A DNA stretch of 64,000 nt from Corynebacterium matruchotii (GTDB lineage: Bacteria; Actinomycetota; Actinomycetes; Mycobacteriales; Mycobacteriaceae): assembly GCF_011612265.2 (NCBI RefSeq), contig NZ_CP050134.2, forward strand, positions 1,674,001-1,738,000, read 5' to 3'. Shown piece by piece: positions 17,801 to 26,934 of the stretch (position 1 is its first letter; each line of letters starts with the position of its first letter). A model generated the notes under the pieces. The model was given only the letters and a program-made list of their open reading frames with translations, did no database searches and was not told the origin of the DNA. The position numbers and the translations under genes are program-made.

Positions 17801-18648
17801 CAGAATATGCGGGTATGGGTTTTGAATACGGTTATTCGGTGGGGAACCAGGATGCCGTGGTGGCGTGGGAGGCCCAGTTTGGTGACTTCGCCAATGGCGC
17901 CCAAACCATCATCGACGAATATGTGGCCTCTGGGGAAACCAAGTGGGGTCAGAAGTCTTCCCTGATTCTGCTGCTCCCCCATGGTTATGAGGGCCAGGGC
18001 CCGGATCACTCGTCGGCCCGGATTGAACGGTATCTGCAAATGTGCGCCGAGGGCAGCATGACGGTGGCGCAGCCCACCACCCCGGCGAACTATTTCCACC
18101 TGCTGCGACGACACGCCTTGGGTAATTTGAAGCGGCCGCTGGTAGTGTTCACCCCGAAGTCAATGCTGCGCATGAAGACGGCCACGAGTTCGGTGGCGGA
18201 GTTCACCGAGGTGACGAAGTTCCAGTCGGTTATGAATGATCCGCGGTTTGTGGACCATAAGGGCACGGTTGTGGGCGACCCGAACAAGGTGAAGACCATC
18301 ATGCTGGTGTCCGGCAAGTTGTATTACGAACTGGCCAAACGTGCAGAGAAGGATCACCGGGATGATGTGGCCATCATCCGCCTGGAGATGTTGTATCCGT
18401 TGCCGTTTAATCGGCTGCGGGAGGCGTTTGCGGTCTATCCGAATGCGACGGAGATTCGGTTCTGCCAGGATGAGCCGGCAAACCAGGGCCCGTGGACGTT
18501 TGTGAATGAGCATTTGCCGAATTTCATCCCGGATTTGTTGCCGTTGAAGCGGGTATCGCGTCGGGCCCAGGCGTCGACGGCAACCGGGTTGTCGAAGGTG
18601 CATGCCGTGGAGCAGGCGGTCTTGCTGGATGAGGCATTTGCCCAGTGA
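14884..18648 (+). CDS. odhA: 2-oxoglutarate dehydrogenase E1 with fused E2 catalytic domain
   Basis: Residues about 1-95 are the E1 N-terminal peptide (STFGQNQWLVDEMFQQFQ) followed by a proline/glutamine- and lysine/glutamate-rich linker. About 95-340 is an acyltransferase (E2) catalytic domain ending in the DHRIIQG active-site motif. The rest is the thiamine-diphosphate E1o dehydrogenase. This actinobacterial fusion decarboxylates 2-oxoglutarate within a mixed complex that borrows the lipoyl domains of AceF and Lpd. It has no lipoyl domain of its own. I prefer GTG 14884, giving VSNASTFG, with GAGGCG about ten bases upstream; ATG 14866 and TTG 14842 extend it in frame without a good ribosome site. 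A regulatory threonine should lie near the N-terminus for OdhI control, by analogy. Confidence 0.96.
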   Translation: MSNASTFGQNQWLVDEMFQQFQRDPQSVDPEWRELFETTGTPSKPTTSNTNPFKQQQPPVTPRQTQAQQTANQPSLASSVQQLDPKEVATKADHLHIDEANKEEKREEEAKKLQQSPLGRVAKLPSPGEKTLKGVYKAIAKNMDESLEIPTATSVRDMPVKLMFENRAIINEHMQRTHGGKVSFTHIIGYALVKALMAHPDLNNHYDVINGKPTVITPEHINLGLAIDLPQKDGTRALVVAAIKECETLDFKTFVEKYEDIVRRSRKNQLTLDDFAGVTVSLTNPGGIGTRHSVPRLTKGQGTIIGVGAMDYPAEFAGASQDRLAELGVGKLVTITSTYDHRIIQGAESGEFLRTLSQLFVDDAFWDELFADMHIPYTPMRWSQDLPNTGLDKNTRVMQLIQAYRSRGHLIADVNPLHWVQPGMPVPEHSDLNIESHGLTIWDLDRRFHVGGFVGRETMTLREVLTKLRNAYTHKVGSEYTHILDRDERTWLQNRLEDGMPKPTPAEQKFIMQQLNSAEAFETFLQTKYVGQKRFSLEGAESLIPLMDSAIDTAAGQGLDEVVIGMPHRGRLNVLFNIVAKPLATIFNEFEGHIEPKAAGGSGDVKYHLGSEGTHLQMFGDGEIKVTLTANPSHLEAVNPVMEGIARAKQDMLDKGKSGYTVMPLLLHGDAAFAGLGIVPETINLAQLRGYTVGGTVHIVVNNQIGFTTTPDSGRSSHYATDLAKAFGCPVFHVNGDDPEAVVWVGKLATEYRRRFGKDVFIDMIAYRRRGHNEADDPSMTQPKMYELIDGRKTVREQYTEDLLGRGDLTKEDAEKIARDFHDQMESVFNEIKNSEKKAFTQQEGITAAQEIPHGLKTNITREELQEIGQAYATPPEGFTFHPRVAPVAKKRLESVTQGGIDWGWGELIAFSSLANQGKLVRLAGEDSRRGTFTQRHAVVYDSHTGEEFNSLNELAEAHGNGGKLLVYNSALTEYAGMGFEYGYSVGNQDAVVAWEAQFGDFANGAQTIIDEYVASGETKWGQKSSLILLLPHGYEGQGPDHSSARIERYLQMCAEGSMTVAQPTTPANYFHLLRRHALGNLKRPLVVFTPKSMLRMKTATSSVAEFTEVTKFQSVMNDPRFVDHKGTVVGDPNKVKTIMLVSGKLYYELAKRAEKDHRDDVAIIRLEMLYPLPFNRLREAFAVYPNATEIRFCQDEPANQGPWTFVNEHLPNFIPDLLPLKRVSRRAQASTATGLSKVHAVEQAVLLDEAFAQ

Positions 18649-18826
18649 GGGCCCACGGTGTTGCAGCCGCAATCTGTGCTGCGACCCGAGCCGCCACAGC
18701 AGCATCGGCGGTTGCTTGATCTCACTGGTCAGCGGCCAAATGGTGCGCAGCCGATGCCGGGAATGTCTGAGGCATCCCGGTGGTGGCTGATGATTACGCG
18801 CCTGGTGCGGGGGCAGTAATTTCCCG
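18649..18826. other. Intergenic region after odhA, no gene seen
   Basis: Between the odhA stop and its terminator I see no open frame with a ribosome site and no RNA gene. The region to 18987 also holds the upstream sequence of the next plus-strand gene. Confidence 0.5.
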
Positions 18827-18876
18827 AAGGCTTGTCGATGTTTCCCTTGGGGGCGTCGGCAAGCCTTATTCTTTTT
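18827..18876 (+). terminator. Rho-independent terminator of odhA
   Basis: AAGGCTTG (18827-18834) pairs with CAAGCCTT (18860-18867). The stem extends further inward with G-U pairs and is followed by ATTCTTTTT. It lies about 180 bases after the odhA stop on the same strand. Confidence 0.8.
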
Positions 18877-18987
18877 GCCTAATGTGTTTGGCGCATAACC
18901 CATTGATAATGGGTGTTTTCTTTCCAACATGTGGGTAGGGTGAGGGTAAAAGTGCCTATTGCCTATTGGAAATCTGTGTGAGAAACC

Positions 18988-19650
18988 ATGATTGCCGACA
19001 TATTTCGGATTCTCGGCGCACTTTACTGGGTGCCCGCCTACCAGCGGGGATATTATGCCCGGGAATGGTACTGGTTATTCCGCGCCGCCCATAGTGATGG
19101 GGAGCGGGCGCAGGTAGCGGCAAACGCTGTGATGATGGCGCATAAGCTGTGCCCCCTGGATCCTCGGGTAAGACGGGAGCGTTGTCGGAAGAACCGTATC
19201 CTGTTTCGGACTTATGCTGCGGCGATGCTATTTTTCATTAGCATAGGCGGGCTCATGCCGATTGAAGAATCCATAGAACTGCTCTTATTCCTTATCCCGT
19301 GTATGTTACCGCCCCTGATCTTGATGGGATTTCTTCTCTACAGTGACCGGCACCGTCGAGGCTATCAAGGCATGGTGACAAATGGTGTTGGCGGGACGAT
19401 ATGTTTTGAAGTCGCATGGTGTGGGGTGATGGGTGACATCAATCCGTGGCTGTCAAAGATTCCCGACATGATTTATATAGCCATTGCACTGGTTATTTAT
19501 GTGTGCCCGGTGTTTTTGGTGTTGTTCATAATAAGCGCCGCACAAAATTTTGGACCCCAACCACCCGCATGTCAGGATCCACCGTTCCCACCAATCCCGT
19601 CATTCGCACCCCTGCCGCCGAAGACACCGCAGGTGCCGCCGGGGCATTAG
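18988..19650 (+). CDS. Hypothetical membrane protein with proline-rich tail
   Basis: 220 residues. After a polar, Trp/Tyr-rich N-terminal 75 residues (YYAREWYWLFRAAH) there are about four hydrophobic segments (roughly 76-95, 97-120, 133-150, 163-187). The cytoplasmic or exported tail is PxxP-rich (PPFPPIPSFAPLPPKTPQVPP). No catalytic motif is visible. It is convergent with the next gene, overlapping by four bases. Not recognised. Confidence 0.6.
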   Translation: MIADIFRILGALYWVPAYQRGYYAREWYWLFRAAHSDGERAQVAANAVMMAHKLCPLDPRVRRERCRKNRILFRTYAAAMLFFISIGGLMPIEESIELLLFLIPCMLPPLILMGFLLYSDRHRRGYQGMVTNGVGGTICFEVAWCGVMGDINPWLSKIPDMIYIAIALVIYVCPVFLVLFIISAAQNFGPQPPACQDPPFPPIPSFAPLPPKTPQVPPGH

Positions 19651-20381
19651 GAGTTTTGTTTCTTGCCGTCAACGGGGTCTTTTTGTTGGTTTTTATTCAC
19701 GAATTGGACACTGTTGTCGTCGAGGAATTGGGACACGACCTCGCTGGGGTTTTTTCCTTCCCGGCTTTTCTCCACCAGCTTCTCTAGTTTTTCGGTAGTG
19801 AGAATGCCCGATACCACGTTGAGGGCGCCGCGTTCATCCCGGTCCAAGACCGGGTTGCGGTAAATCGGGATGATGTGTTGGGGAATGTCGGATTCTTCTT
19901 CCGCGCAGCCTAGGGCGTTGGCCGGGTCGGTGCCGTTAAGGTTGCCACCCAGCGACCCCATGACGGCCTGGTACACCTCCTCCCGGCGGTCACCGGAGTT
20001 AATGTCTACTTTTTTGGTGGTGTCGGAGTATTTTTTCTCCAACTGCCGAGCCTTGTCACCATTGATGTAGTGCAGGATTCGGCCGGCGCAGGAAATATAA
20101 ATGTCGGCGTTGCCCTGCCGAAGGCGTTCAATGCTGTGCTTCACCCCCAGGCTTTCCATGTTGATAACCGCGGGCCGACCATGCCGATCCAGGCCCTGTT
20201 TATAGAGTTCGCCGAGCACCACCTGTTCCATCGAATTGGCACGGACAGCGATTTCTACGATTTTTTCGCTGTCGGTGAACGTGTCGGCGGTGGGTTCGAA
20301 TCGTTCGAGGTTGGTATAGCTTATGAAGATGAGGAGCAAAACCAAGGTGGGGACGGTGATTTTCAGGATGGTGCTACGCAT
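19647..20381 (-). CDS. Putative secreted or membrane-anchored protein
   Basis: 244 residues with an uncleaved-looking N-terminal hydrophobic segment (about 5-22, ILKITVPTLVLLLIFIS) and no lipobox. After it comes a soluble domain with the look of a betaine/choline-type substrate-binding fold (EIAVRANSMEQVVLGELYKQ; RLRQGNADIYISCAGR), though I am not sure of this. No transporter genes lie beside it. The C-terminus is lysine/glutamine-rich. Confidence 0.6.
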   Translation of the reverse strand: MRSTILKITVPTLVLLLIFISYTNLERFEPTADTFTDSEKIVEIAVRANSMEQVVLGELYKQGLDRHGRPAVINMESLGVKHSIERLRQGNADIYISCAGRILHYINGDKARQLEKKYSDTTKKVDINSGDRREEVYQAVMGSLGGNLNGTDPANALGCAEEESDIPQHIIPIYRNPVLDRDERGALNVVSGILTTEKLEKLVEKSREGKNPSEVVSQFLDDNSVQFVNKNQQKDPVDGKKQNS

Positions 20382-20427
20382 GGTGGGTTCTGGCTCCTAG
20401 GAAACGAATATGTCAGCGCCTCATATT

Positions 20428-20907
20428 CTAATGCCCGGCGGCGATGAACTCGCTAATCAGGTCGCGGGCTTGCGGGGCTGAGTGGGGGTCACACAACACG
20501 TCGTAACGCCCGGCAACGATGTGGGTGGCGGAGGAGAAATCGCGGCGGCCGCCCTGCATGGCGTAGGAAACGCTGGCGGTGACGACGGAAAACACTATGC
20601 CCATGCCCACACCAAGAATGATGGAGCCCAGCCAATTGGTGCCGTCCATGATTCCTAACAGCAGGCCGAAGAATAACCCCAACCAACTGCCGGAGACAAC
20701 ACCGTTGAGAATCACCCGGGGCCAGGTGAGTCTGCCGGTCACCCGTTCGACTTCCATGAGATCGAGCCCCACAATGGTTATGTTGGACACGTCGAATTGT
20801 TTATCGGAAAGCATATCTACCGCGGCCTGGGCTTTATCATATGTGCTAAACGAGCCGACGGGCCAGCCTGCGGGGCGGGGGCGGGATTCTGCTGGTTGTG
20901 GGGGCAT
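20428..20907 (-). CDS. General stress protein 17M-like membrane protein
   Basis: 159 residues. The N-terminal domain (WPVGSFSTYDKAQAAVDMLSD, then VSNITIVGLDL) matches the GSP17M-type fold found in actinobacterial stress proteins. Two glycine-rich helices follow (about 66-85 and 91-115), then a short C-terminal tail. Its place beside the MgtE-like gene fits the C. glutamicum order as I remember it. It probably sits in the cytoplasmic membrane; the molecular role is unknown. Confidence 0.75.
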   Translation of the reverse strand: MPPQPAESRPRPAGWPVGSFSTYDKAQAAVDMLSDKQFDVSNITIVGLDLMEVERVTGRLTWPRVILNGVVSGSWLGLFFGLLLGIMDGTNWLGSIILGVGMGIVFSVVTASVSYAMQGGRRDFSSATHIVAGRYDVLCDPHSAPQARDLISEFIAAGH

Positions 20908-21075
20908 TGCACTATCCTTTCCATCATTATGGTGGTGGGTGGGGGTAAATTTTTCGTTTCAGGTTTATGGGGTTTACTTTGTGTAACGTTACTGCGATAG
21001 CGGTTGTTCCCTGAGGATAATGCGCAAAAACACCGATTGAAAAGTTTGCTACCGGCTGCGTTACACTCTACAACT

Positions 21076-22359
21076 ATGAGTGAAGTGACTCGGGTGTACG
21101 CGGGACGGCTTGCGGGCATGGTGGTGCGGGGGCCGGAAACAGATGTGATCGGCCGGGTGCGTGACGTGGTGGTGAATGTGCGGCCGGCCGGGCATCAATC
21201 CCGCGTGTTGGGGCTGGTGGTGGAGATGACGAATAAGCGCCGCATTTTCCTGCCCATGCTGCGTATCGCCTCTATCGACCCACACGAAATCATGCTGGTG
21301 TCGGGGTCGGTTTCGTTGCGGGCGTTTAAACCCCGCACCGGTGAGCTCACGATCATGGGGGACATTATCGGGGCGAAGGTGCAGGTGGATGACCCGGATT
21401 TACCGAAAATCCATGCGAAACCCGTCGAGGTGGCCGACATTGAGATTGAGCGCACCCGCACCCGCGATTGGGCGATCAGTGCGGTGGCGGTCATTAGCGA
21501 GCGGGCAAAATTCGGCCGCCGCACCGAAATACTCATCGCATCGTGGAGGCATGTGCATGGCATCACCGCCGCCGGGGTGGGGATTTCCGACGCTGCCGCC
21601 GAGCTGCTCGCCGAGTTCGAAGACATGCGGCCCGCCGACGTTGCCACCGCTTTATACGAGCTTCCCGAATCGCAGCGGCATAGTGTTGCCAGCGAGCTTG
21701 ACGACGAGCGCCTCGCGGACATTCTTCAAGAAATGAGCGAGGACCGTCAGGCGGAACTGTTAGACACCTTAGGTATTGAGCGGGCCGCCGAGATTTTGGA
21801 GGAAATGGACCCGGATGATGCCGCCGACCTACTGTTCGAACTCGACGATCAGAAAGCCGACGTGCTGCTAGAGCTCATGGACCCGGAAGAGTCCGCCCCG
21901 GTGCGGCGGCTCATGAGCTTCAGCCCGGACACGGTGGGGGCGCTCATGACCACCGAACCGCTCATTTTGGATGCGCAAACCACCGTTGCCGAGGCGTTGG
22001 CGCACGCCGCCAACCCGGATCTGCCCACGTCACTGGCTTCTATGGTGTTTGTGGCCCGGCCGCCTACAGCCACCCCAACCGGCAAGTTTTTAGGATGCGT
22101 GCATTTGCAGAAACTCCTGCGGGTGCCGCCATCAACCCTGGTGTCGGCCGCCCTCGACCCGGAACTACCCCCACTCTATGCTGATGATTCCCAGGAAACC
22201 GCGGCCCGGTATTTCGCTACTTATAATCTAGTGTGTGGCCCGGTCATTGATAATGATGGGCATTTATTGGGTGCGGTGGCGGTGGATGATCTCCTCGATC
22301 ACCTGCTGCCTGATGATTGGCGTGATACCGGCATCCGACCGCGCGGCGAAGAAAAATAA
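21076..22359 (+). CDS. MgtE N-terminal/CBS domain protein with PRC-barrel, lacking the channel
   Basis: 427 residues from ATG 21076; the longer frame to 21004 lacks a ribosome site. N-terminal PRC-barrel-like modules (GRLAGMVVRG, VIGRVRDVVVNV) are followed by an MgtE intracellular helical domain (about 200-290, repeats of ILxEMxxxxxAELLD). Then comes a CBS pair (about 295-415) ending GPVIDNDGHLLGAVAVDDLLDHLL. The membrane channel of true MgtE magnesium transporters is absent, so this is a soluble magnesium or nucleotide sensor-like protein. It lies 47 bases before the DUF1003 membrane protein gene, a conserved actinobacterial pair and possibly a functional one. Confidence 0.88.
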   Translation: MSEVTRVYAGRLAGMVVRGPETDVIGRVRDVVVNVRPAGHQSRVLGLVVEMTNKRRIFLPMLRIASIDPHEIMLVSGSVSLRAFKPRTGELTIMGDIIGAKVQVDDPDLPKIHAKPVEVADIEIERTRTRDWAISAVAVISERAKFGRRTEILIASWRHVHGITAAGVGISDAAAELLAEFEDMRPADVATALYELPESQRHSVASELDDERLADILQEMSEDRQAELLDTLGIERAAEILEEMDPDDAADLLFELDDQKADVLLELMDPEESAPVRRLMSFSPDTVGALMTTEPLILDAQTTVAEALAHAANPDLPTSLASMVFVARPPTATPTGKFLGCVHLQKLLRVPPSTLVSAALDPELPPLYADDSQETAARYFATYNLVCGPVIDNDGHLLGAVAVDDLLDHLLPDDWRDTGIRPRGEEK

Positions 22360-22406
22360 GGAATGAGCGACGGCACGTCCCCAAAAAATGTGAGGAGGAG
22401 ACGCAT

Positions 22407-22970
22407 ATGGCTGATCTCGACACCCCCCGGCTCAGCGGTAAGAAAACCTATTTCCGGATTGACGACGACACTGTGGGCGCCTACGCGGAAAAGGTGGCCC
22501 GGTTTTTCGGAACTGGCCGCTATCTCATGTGGCAAACCGTGTTCGTGACCGTGTGGGTGGTATTAAACCTGGGCGCCACCTGGTGGAAGTGGGATCCTTA
22601 CCCGTTTATTCTGCTGAATTTGGCGTTTTCCACCCAGGCCGCCTACGCCGCCCCCCTGATTCTGCTGGCCCAAAACCGGCAGGAAGACCGGGACCGTATT
22701 TCGCTGAACGAGGATCGCCGACGGGCGTTCGAAACCAAGTCCAATACAGAGTTCATCACCAGGGAACTCACCGGCCTACGGCTGGCCGTGGGTGAGGTTG
22801 TCACCCGGGATTATTTACGCCACGAACTGGATGATCTGCGCACCATGATGGAACGCATTGAGGCCAAGATCGCCGACGAAGCGGCGGCCCGCACCGCCGC
22901 CCGTCACTATGCAGGGGAGGCAGCCCACGAGGATTTGCGCGATCCGGCACGGGGCCGATCACCGGAATAA
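22407..22970 (+). CDS. DUF1003 membrane protein
   Basis: 187 residues with GGAGGAG just before the start. Two membrane helices (about 43-65 and 70-92) carry the family pattern WVVLN and PFILLNLAFSTQAAYAAPLILLAQNRQ, followed by DRDR. A charged coiled-coil-like C-terminus follows (about 95-160). The function is not established. It is paired with the MgtE-like gene, which suggests a role linked to divalent cation homeostasis. Confidence 0.88.
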   Translation: MADLDTPRLSGKKTYFRIDDDTVGAYAEKVARFFGTGRYLMWQTVFVTVWVVLNLGATWWKWDPYPFILLNLAFSTQAAYAAPLILLAQNRQEDRDRISLNEDRRRAFETKSNTEFITRELTGLRLAVGEVVTRDYLRHELDDLRTMMERIEAKIADEAAARTAARHYAGEAAHEDLRDPARGRSPE

Positions 22971-23043
22971 TATTCGCCACCATGGTGATGGTTTTCCCAC
23001 GGAGCTTTCGTGGCGGCACCCCACGGACTAGAGTTGGTCGGTG

Positions 23044-24171
23044 ATGACTACCACAATCACTGAATCAGATGTTCGTAAGGCCCTCTCCCGGGTGGAAGAC
23101 CCCGAGATCGGCAAACCTATCACCGAACTGAACATGGTGAAATCCATTAACATTACCGGCACCGATGTTGCCGTGGAAATATACCTCACCATTGCGGGCT
23201 GCCCCATGAAAAACACCCTGGTGACCAACACCCGGGCCGCGGTGGCGGACATTGCGGGGGTAGGTGAGGTCACGGTCACTACCGATGTGATGACCGATGA
23301 ACAGCGCCGGGAGCTGCGGCAATCCCTGCGCGGCGGGGTGGCGGAGCCGGTGATTCCGTTCGCCCAGCCGGCTTCCACCACCCGGGTGTATGCCATTGCT
23401 TCGGGCAAGGGTGGGGTGGGGAAATCCTCCATGACAGTCAACCTGGCGACGGCGTTTGCGCAGAAAGGCCTGTCGGTGGGGATTGTGGACGCCGATATTT
23501 ATGGGCATTCCATCCCGGGCATGCTGGGGTCCGAGGACCGGCCGCATTCGGTGGACGATATGATTATGCCGCCGCAGGCACACGGGATTAAGCACATTTC
23601 TATCGGCCAGTTTGTGGATGGGAATGCGCCGGTGGTGTGGCGGGGCCCCATGCTGCACCGCGCCATCCAACAGTTTTTGGGTGACGTATTTTGGGGAGAT
23701 TTGGATATTCTGCTATTGGATTTGCCGCCGGGAACGGGCGATATTGCGATTTCGGTGGCGCAGCTGGTGCCTAATGCAGAGCTGTTAATCATCACCACGC
23801 CGCAGGCCGCAGCCTCGGAGGTGGCGGAGCGGGCTGGCACGATCAGTATTCAAACGAAACAGCGCGTAGCCGGCGTGATTGAGAACATGTCCGCTATGGT
23901 GTTGCCGGATGGGAGCGTGCTGGAGGTGTTTGGTTCCGGGGGCGGCCAGGTGGTTGCGGAGCGGATCAGCACCCTGACTGGAACGAAGGTGCCGCTGTTG
24001 GGGTCGATTCCATTGGACCCCAACCTGCGGGCGAATGGGGATGCGGGCCGGCCGATTGTATTGGCAGACCCTGACTCCCCCACCAGCCAGGCAATCATGC
24101 AGGTGGCGGACAAGCTGGTGGTGCGGAAGGAATCGTTGGCGGGGAAATCCTTAAATTTGGGTGTTAGGTAA
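23044..24171 (+). CDS. mrp: Mrp/ApbC family iron-sulfur cluster carrier ATPase
   Basis: 375 residues from ATG 23044 (a GTG at 23041 would add one residue). An N-terminal DUF59 domain (about 5-80) precedes the P-loop ATPase with the deviant Walker A GKGGVGKSS (near 122-130) and the LLLDLPPGTGD motif. The CxxC that holds the cluster in many homologues is absent: the expected place reads ENMSAM. This is common among actinobacteria as I recall. The 3' end overlaps the convergent tatB by eight bases. Confidence 0.93.
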   Translation: MTTTITESDVRKALSRVEDPEIGKPITELNMVKSINITGTDVAVEIYLTIAGCPMKNTLVTNTRAAVADIAGVGEVTVTTDVMTDEQRRELRQSLRGGVAEPVIPFAQPASTTRVYAIASGKGGVGKSSMTVNLATAFAQKGLSVGIVDADIYGHSIPGMLGSEDRPHSVDDMIMPPQAHGIKHISIGQFVDGNAPVVWRGPMLHRAIQQFLGDVFWGDLDILLLDLPPGTGDIAISVAQLVPNAELLIITTPQAAASEVAERAGTISIQTKQRVAGVIENMSAMVLPDGSVLEVFGSGGGQVVAERISTLTGTKVPLLGSIPLDPNLRANGDAGRPIVLADPDSPTSQAIMQVADKLVVRKESLAGKSLNLGVR

Positions 24172-24571
24172 CATCATCCCAGTTGAAGTTGCGGTTTTTC
24201 GGCCCACCGGCGGGCGGCTGGTTATCAGTGGTCGCAGGTGGGGTGGGCTGATCCGTGGGTTTGGTTTTCGGGTCAAGCATATCCATCACCTCGGGGTCGT
24301 CGTCGAAAAGCACCTTGCCGAGCGCCGCCTTGGGGCCCATCGCACGTATTGAGGTGATTTGGCTGATGGGTTTTTGAAACTCGGCAAGGTCAGCACTGAG
24401 ATCGTCAAATTCCCCATTGAGTTCTTTTTTGGCGTTATTAATGGCCTTTCGGGCCGCGAAAATAGCGGCCCGTACATCTTGGATAACCCCAGGTAGACGC
24501 TCTGGGCCGATAACGATCAGGCCGATGATCAAAATAAAAAAGATCTCTGACCAACCAACGGAATCAAACAC
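24164..24571 (-). CDS. tatB: Sec-independent translocase subunit TatB
   Basis: 135 residues. One N-terminal membrane helix with the TatA/B hinge (FDSVGWSEIFFILIIGLIVIGPERLP) is followed by an amphipathic helix and a proline-rich, poorly conserved tail. TatB helps the twin-arginine receptor recognise folded substrates; two of the serpins in this window have twin-arginine leaders. It lies 21 bases downstream of rseA on the same strand. Confidence 0.93.
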   Translation of the reverse strand: MFDSVGWSEIFFILIIGLIVIGPERLPGVIQDVRAAIFAARKAINNAKKELNGEFDDLSADLAEFQKPISQITSIRAMGPKAALGKVLFDDDPEVMDMLDPKTKPTDQPTPPATTDNQPPAGGPKNRNFNWDDVT

Positions 24572-24592
24572 ACAACTACTTTATACTAATTG

Positions 24593-25063
24593 CTATTTGC
24601 CCCGGTTTATGCGACGTAATCCTCGCGCTATACCATCCAGTTTTGCTATGAAACTTTCCGACGCCCGGGGTATGTCTTCCGCGCATGGCCCGTCGGGGCA
24701 GGATTGGGCTATCCCCATGAGCCGCTGCCGGAGATCCGATGGCATTTCCACTTTTGCCGTATTGGATTCTTTCAACCGTTTCGAAGCGTGCCGTTGCCGT
24801 TCGACTTCTTCCCGGCATTCCAGGCAGTGCACCAGGTGGATTTTTGCCCGATGCATGGCCAAGGGCGAAAGTTCCCCATCCGCATAGGCGGCAACAGCCT
24901 CGGGGTTTAGGTGATCGGTGGTAGCAAAATTTCCCACTATGGCGGTCACTTCGATGAACATTGAAGGCTGAATTCTACGCGCCTTAGGGGTGCTAGGAGT
25001 CTTGCGGCTATGGCTGCCTTGGCCGTTATGACTGGTGCGAGGTTCACGTGCAAAATCCGTCAC
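24593..25063 (-). CDS. rseA: Zinc-finger anti-sigma factor for SigE
   Basis: 156 residues from a GTG start with GAGGTGAG upstream. The zinc-binding anti-sigma motif HxxxCxxC is present (His76, Cys80, Cys83). The N-terminal 45 residues are basic and disordered. There is no membrane helix, so it acts in the cytoplasm, holding SigE until a redox or phosphorylation signal releases it. It is called rseA or cseE in relatives. It lies 223 bases downstream of sigE, as in mycobacteria and corynebacteria. Confidence 0.9.
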   Translation of the reverse strand: MTDFAREPRTSHNGQGSHSRKTPSTPKARRIQPSMFIEVTAIVGNFATTDHLNPEAVAAYADGELSPLAMHRAKIHLVHCLECREEVERQRHASKRLKESNTAKVEMPSDLRQRLMGIAQSCPDGPCAEDIPRASESFIAKLDGIARGLRRINRGK

Positions 25064-25286
25064 TGCTCACCTCTTCTCTGAATCAATTACTTACGGTCTA
25101 CCAACTACAACGAACACCAGATTATGAAAGTTCCTCACTGTCAATCCGTTGCAGTTTCATTACCGACCATTGTAGAAGATTTTCCACCACCAACTTGGGT
25201 AGGGGTGGTGAGAAAAAACCAGGCCCCCAGCCTACGCATAGTGCGCGGACCAGGGGCGGTAAATCCGGGGTAAGTTTTATTGCATG

Positions 25287-25940
25287 CTACCGGTATTGGG
25301 GGATCAGCAGTTTAGCGTCATTGTCGACTTCTGCCTTGGCTTCCAGGGCGGCCCGTAGTTGGGATCGACCCCGGTGGATTCGGGAACGCACGGTCCCCAT
25401 TTTTACCCCCAAGGTGTCAGCGATTTCGTCGTAGCTCATCCCCATCACATCGCACAGCACCACGGCTACTTTGAAATCGGGGGCGAGCGAGTCTAGGGCC
25501 TCCTGCAACGCTGGGTCCAGGTTCGCTTCGGTGTAGACCTGCTCGGGGGTCATGTCGGTGCCGGGCACCCGTTCATAATCCTCCGGGAGGGATTCCATGG
25601 AAATTTTCGAACGGTGCCGCACCATGTCGAGGAAGAGGTTTGTGGTAATGCGATGCAGCCAGCCTTCGAACGTGCCTGGTTGGTAGTTTTTAATGGAGCG
25701 GAATACCCGCATAAAAGTTTCTTGGGTGAGGTCTTCGGCGTCATGCTGGTTGCCGGAAAGCCGGTAAGCCAAACGGTAGACACTGTCGGCGTGTTGAGCA
25801 ACAATGTCGCCCCAACTGGGCATGTCACCAACGCCAGCATCAAACGCTGCTGTCCCCTGCAAATCCTGACCTTCCAAGGTGTCATCCTCGTGGTCGAAGG
25901 CTTCATGCGGGAAGTCTTGAGCGGTTGATTTCTGTCTCAT
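25287..25940 (-). CDS. sigE: ECF RNA polymerase sigma factor SigE
   Basis: 217 residues from ATG 25940, close to the family length; a TTG at 26003 with AAGGGG upstream would add 21 residues. Region 2 has [20 protein letters not shown] and [10 protein letters not shown], and region 4 ends in the helix-turn-helix [26 protein letters not shown]. It directs RNA polymerase to envelope-stress promoters. Its anti-sigma gene follows on the same strand. Confidence 0.93.
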   Translation of the reverse strand: MRQKSTAQDFPHEAFDHEDDTLEGQDLQGTAAFDAGVGDMPSWGDIVAQHADSVYRLAYRLSGNQHDAEDLTQETFMRVFRSIKNYQPGTFEGWLHRITTNLFLDMVRHRSKISMESLPEDYERVPGTDMTPEQVYTEANLDPALQEALDSLAPDFKVAVVLCDVMGMSYDEIADTLGVKMGTVRSRIHRGRSQLRAALEAKAEVDNDAKLLIPQYR

Positions 25941-26266
25941 GTCCTTGATTGTGCCGTATCCAACTTCTGATTTCCAGCAAGGAGCCTGTGAGTTTCCTGT
26001 CAATCATTTCCCCTTAGGAAGAATTAATGAATTAATTTTTATGGCTTATCCTGCTGTATTAGGTTTATATTTCTCGCGCTATAAGCTTAATGGTTTTATC
26101 CTGGAAAAACAACAGCAACATCCGTCACGTTATTATGAGGATTTTTCCGGTTTGCAACAGCGATTATTGGTTTTTCCTCACAAGTTTTTCCCGATGGAAC
26201 CATGCGGAATGACGCCACGACCGGTTTTCACCCCCGTTTTTCGCCATGGCGTTCTAAGCTGGAACC

Positions 26267-26893
26267 GTGACTGACGAACTTCGCTTTTATCTAGAATCAA
26301 CTACCGAACTCGACCCCACTTTGGAACAAGCATACGAAGACGCGCACGAGTTTGGATTACCAGTCCCGGATATTGTCACGGGTCGCCTGCTCACTACTTT
26401 GACGGCTGCCACTCAGGCGCAGGCGGCAATAGCGATTACGCCGGCGGCAAATGTGGTGGGGCTATATTTGTTGGCGGGCTTAGGCACCAATGGCATTTTA
26501 ACGTGCGTGGCTCCTGAACCGGAACATCAACGGTTCGCCCGGCAGGCGTTTCGGTCCGCGGGCTATTCGCCGAGTCGCATCCGGTTTCTACCATCCCGGC
26601 CGTTAGATGTCATGGGTAGGTTAGCGTCACACTCCTACCAGCTTATTTATGCGGAGATTTCCCCGGTCGATTTAAAGGCGCTGGTGAATACCGCACTGCC
26701 CTTGCTCACCACCGGTGGTTCCATTATTTTGCCCGACGTGCTTTTTAGCGGCGCACTTATCGACGAGTTCCGCGCCACCCGGGACATGATCGCCGCCCGG
26801 GAGGCTGACGAATATATTTGTGCCCTGGAGGGGGTGTATGTAACTCGCCTACCACTGGGATCGGGAATGACGATTATTACGAAGCTGGCGTAA
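26267..26893 (+). CDS. O-methyltransferase family protein
   Basis: 208 residues starting at GTG 26267. It resembles the small SAM-dependent O-methyltransferases found next to sigE in actinobacteria. The N-terminal cap has LPVPDIVTGRLLTTL; the SAM-binding core runs from AIAITPAANVVGLYLLAGLG, and ILPDVLFSGAL is near the C-terminus. The usual acidic residues that bind SAM and metal are not clearly conserved, for instance ITPAANVVG where EIG.. is typical. Activity is therefore uncertain. It is divergent from sigE with 326 bases between the starts. Confidence 0.75.
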   Translation: MTDELRFYLESTTELDPTLEQAYEDAHEFGLPVPDIVTGRLLTTLTAATQAQAAIAITPAANVVGLYLLAGLGTNGILTCVAPEPEHQRFARQAFRSAGYSPSRIRFLPSRPLDVMGRLASHSYQLIYAEISPVDLKALVNTALPLLTTGGSIILPDVLFSGALIDEFRATRDMIAAREADEYICALEGVYVTRLPLGSGMTIITKLA

Positions 26894-26934
26894 CCAAACG
26901 TTCCGTGTCCACCCCAGCGGTTAAGGTGACAACC

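Noticed and set aside
25190..25245. Terminator between sigE and rseA
   Set aside because: There is a CACCACC/GGTGGTG hairpin near 25186-25211, but on the minus strand no U-run follows it.
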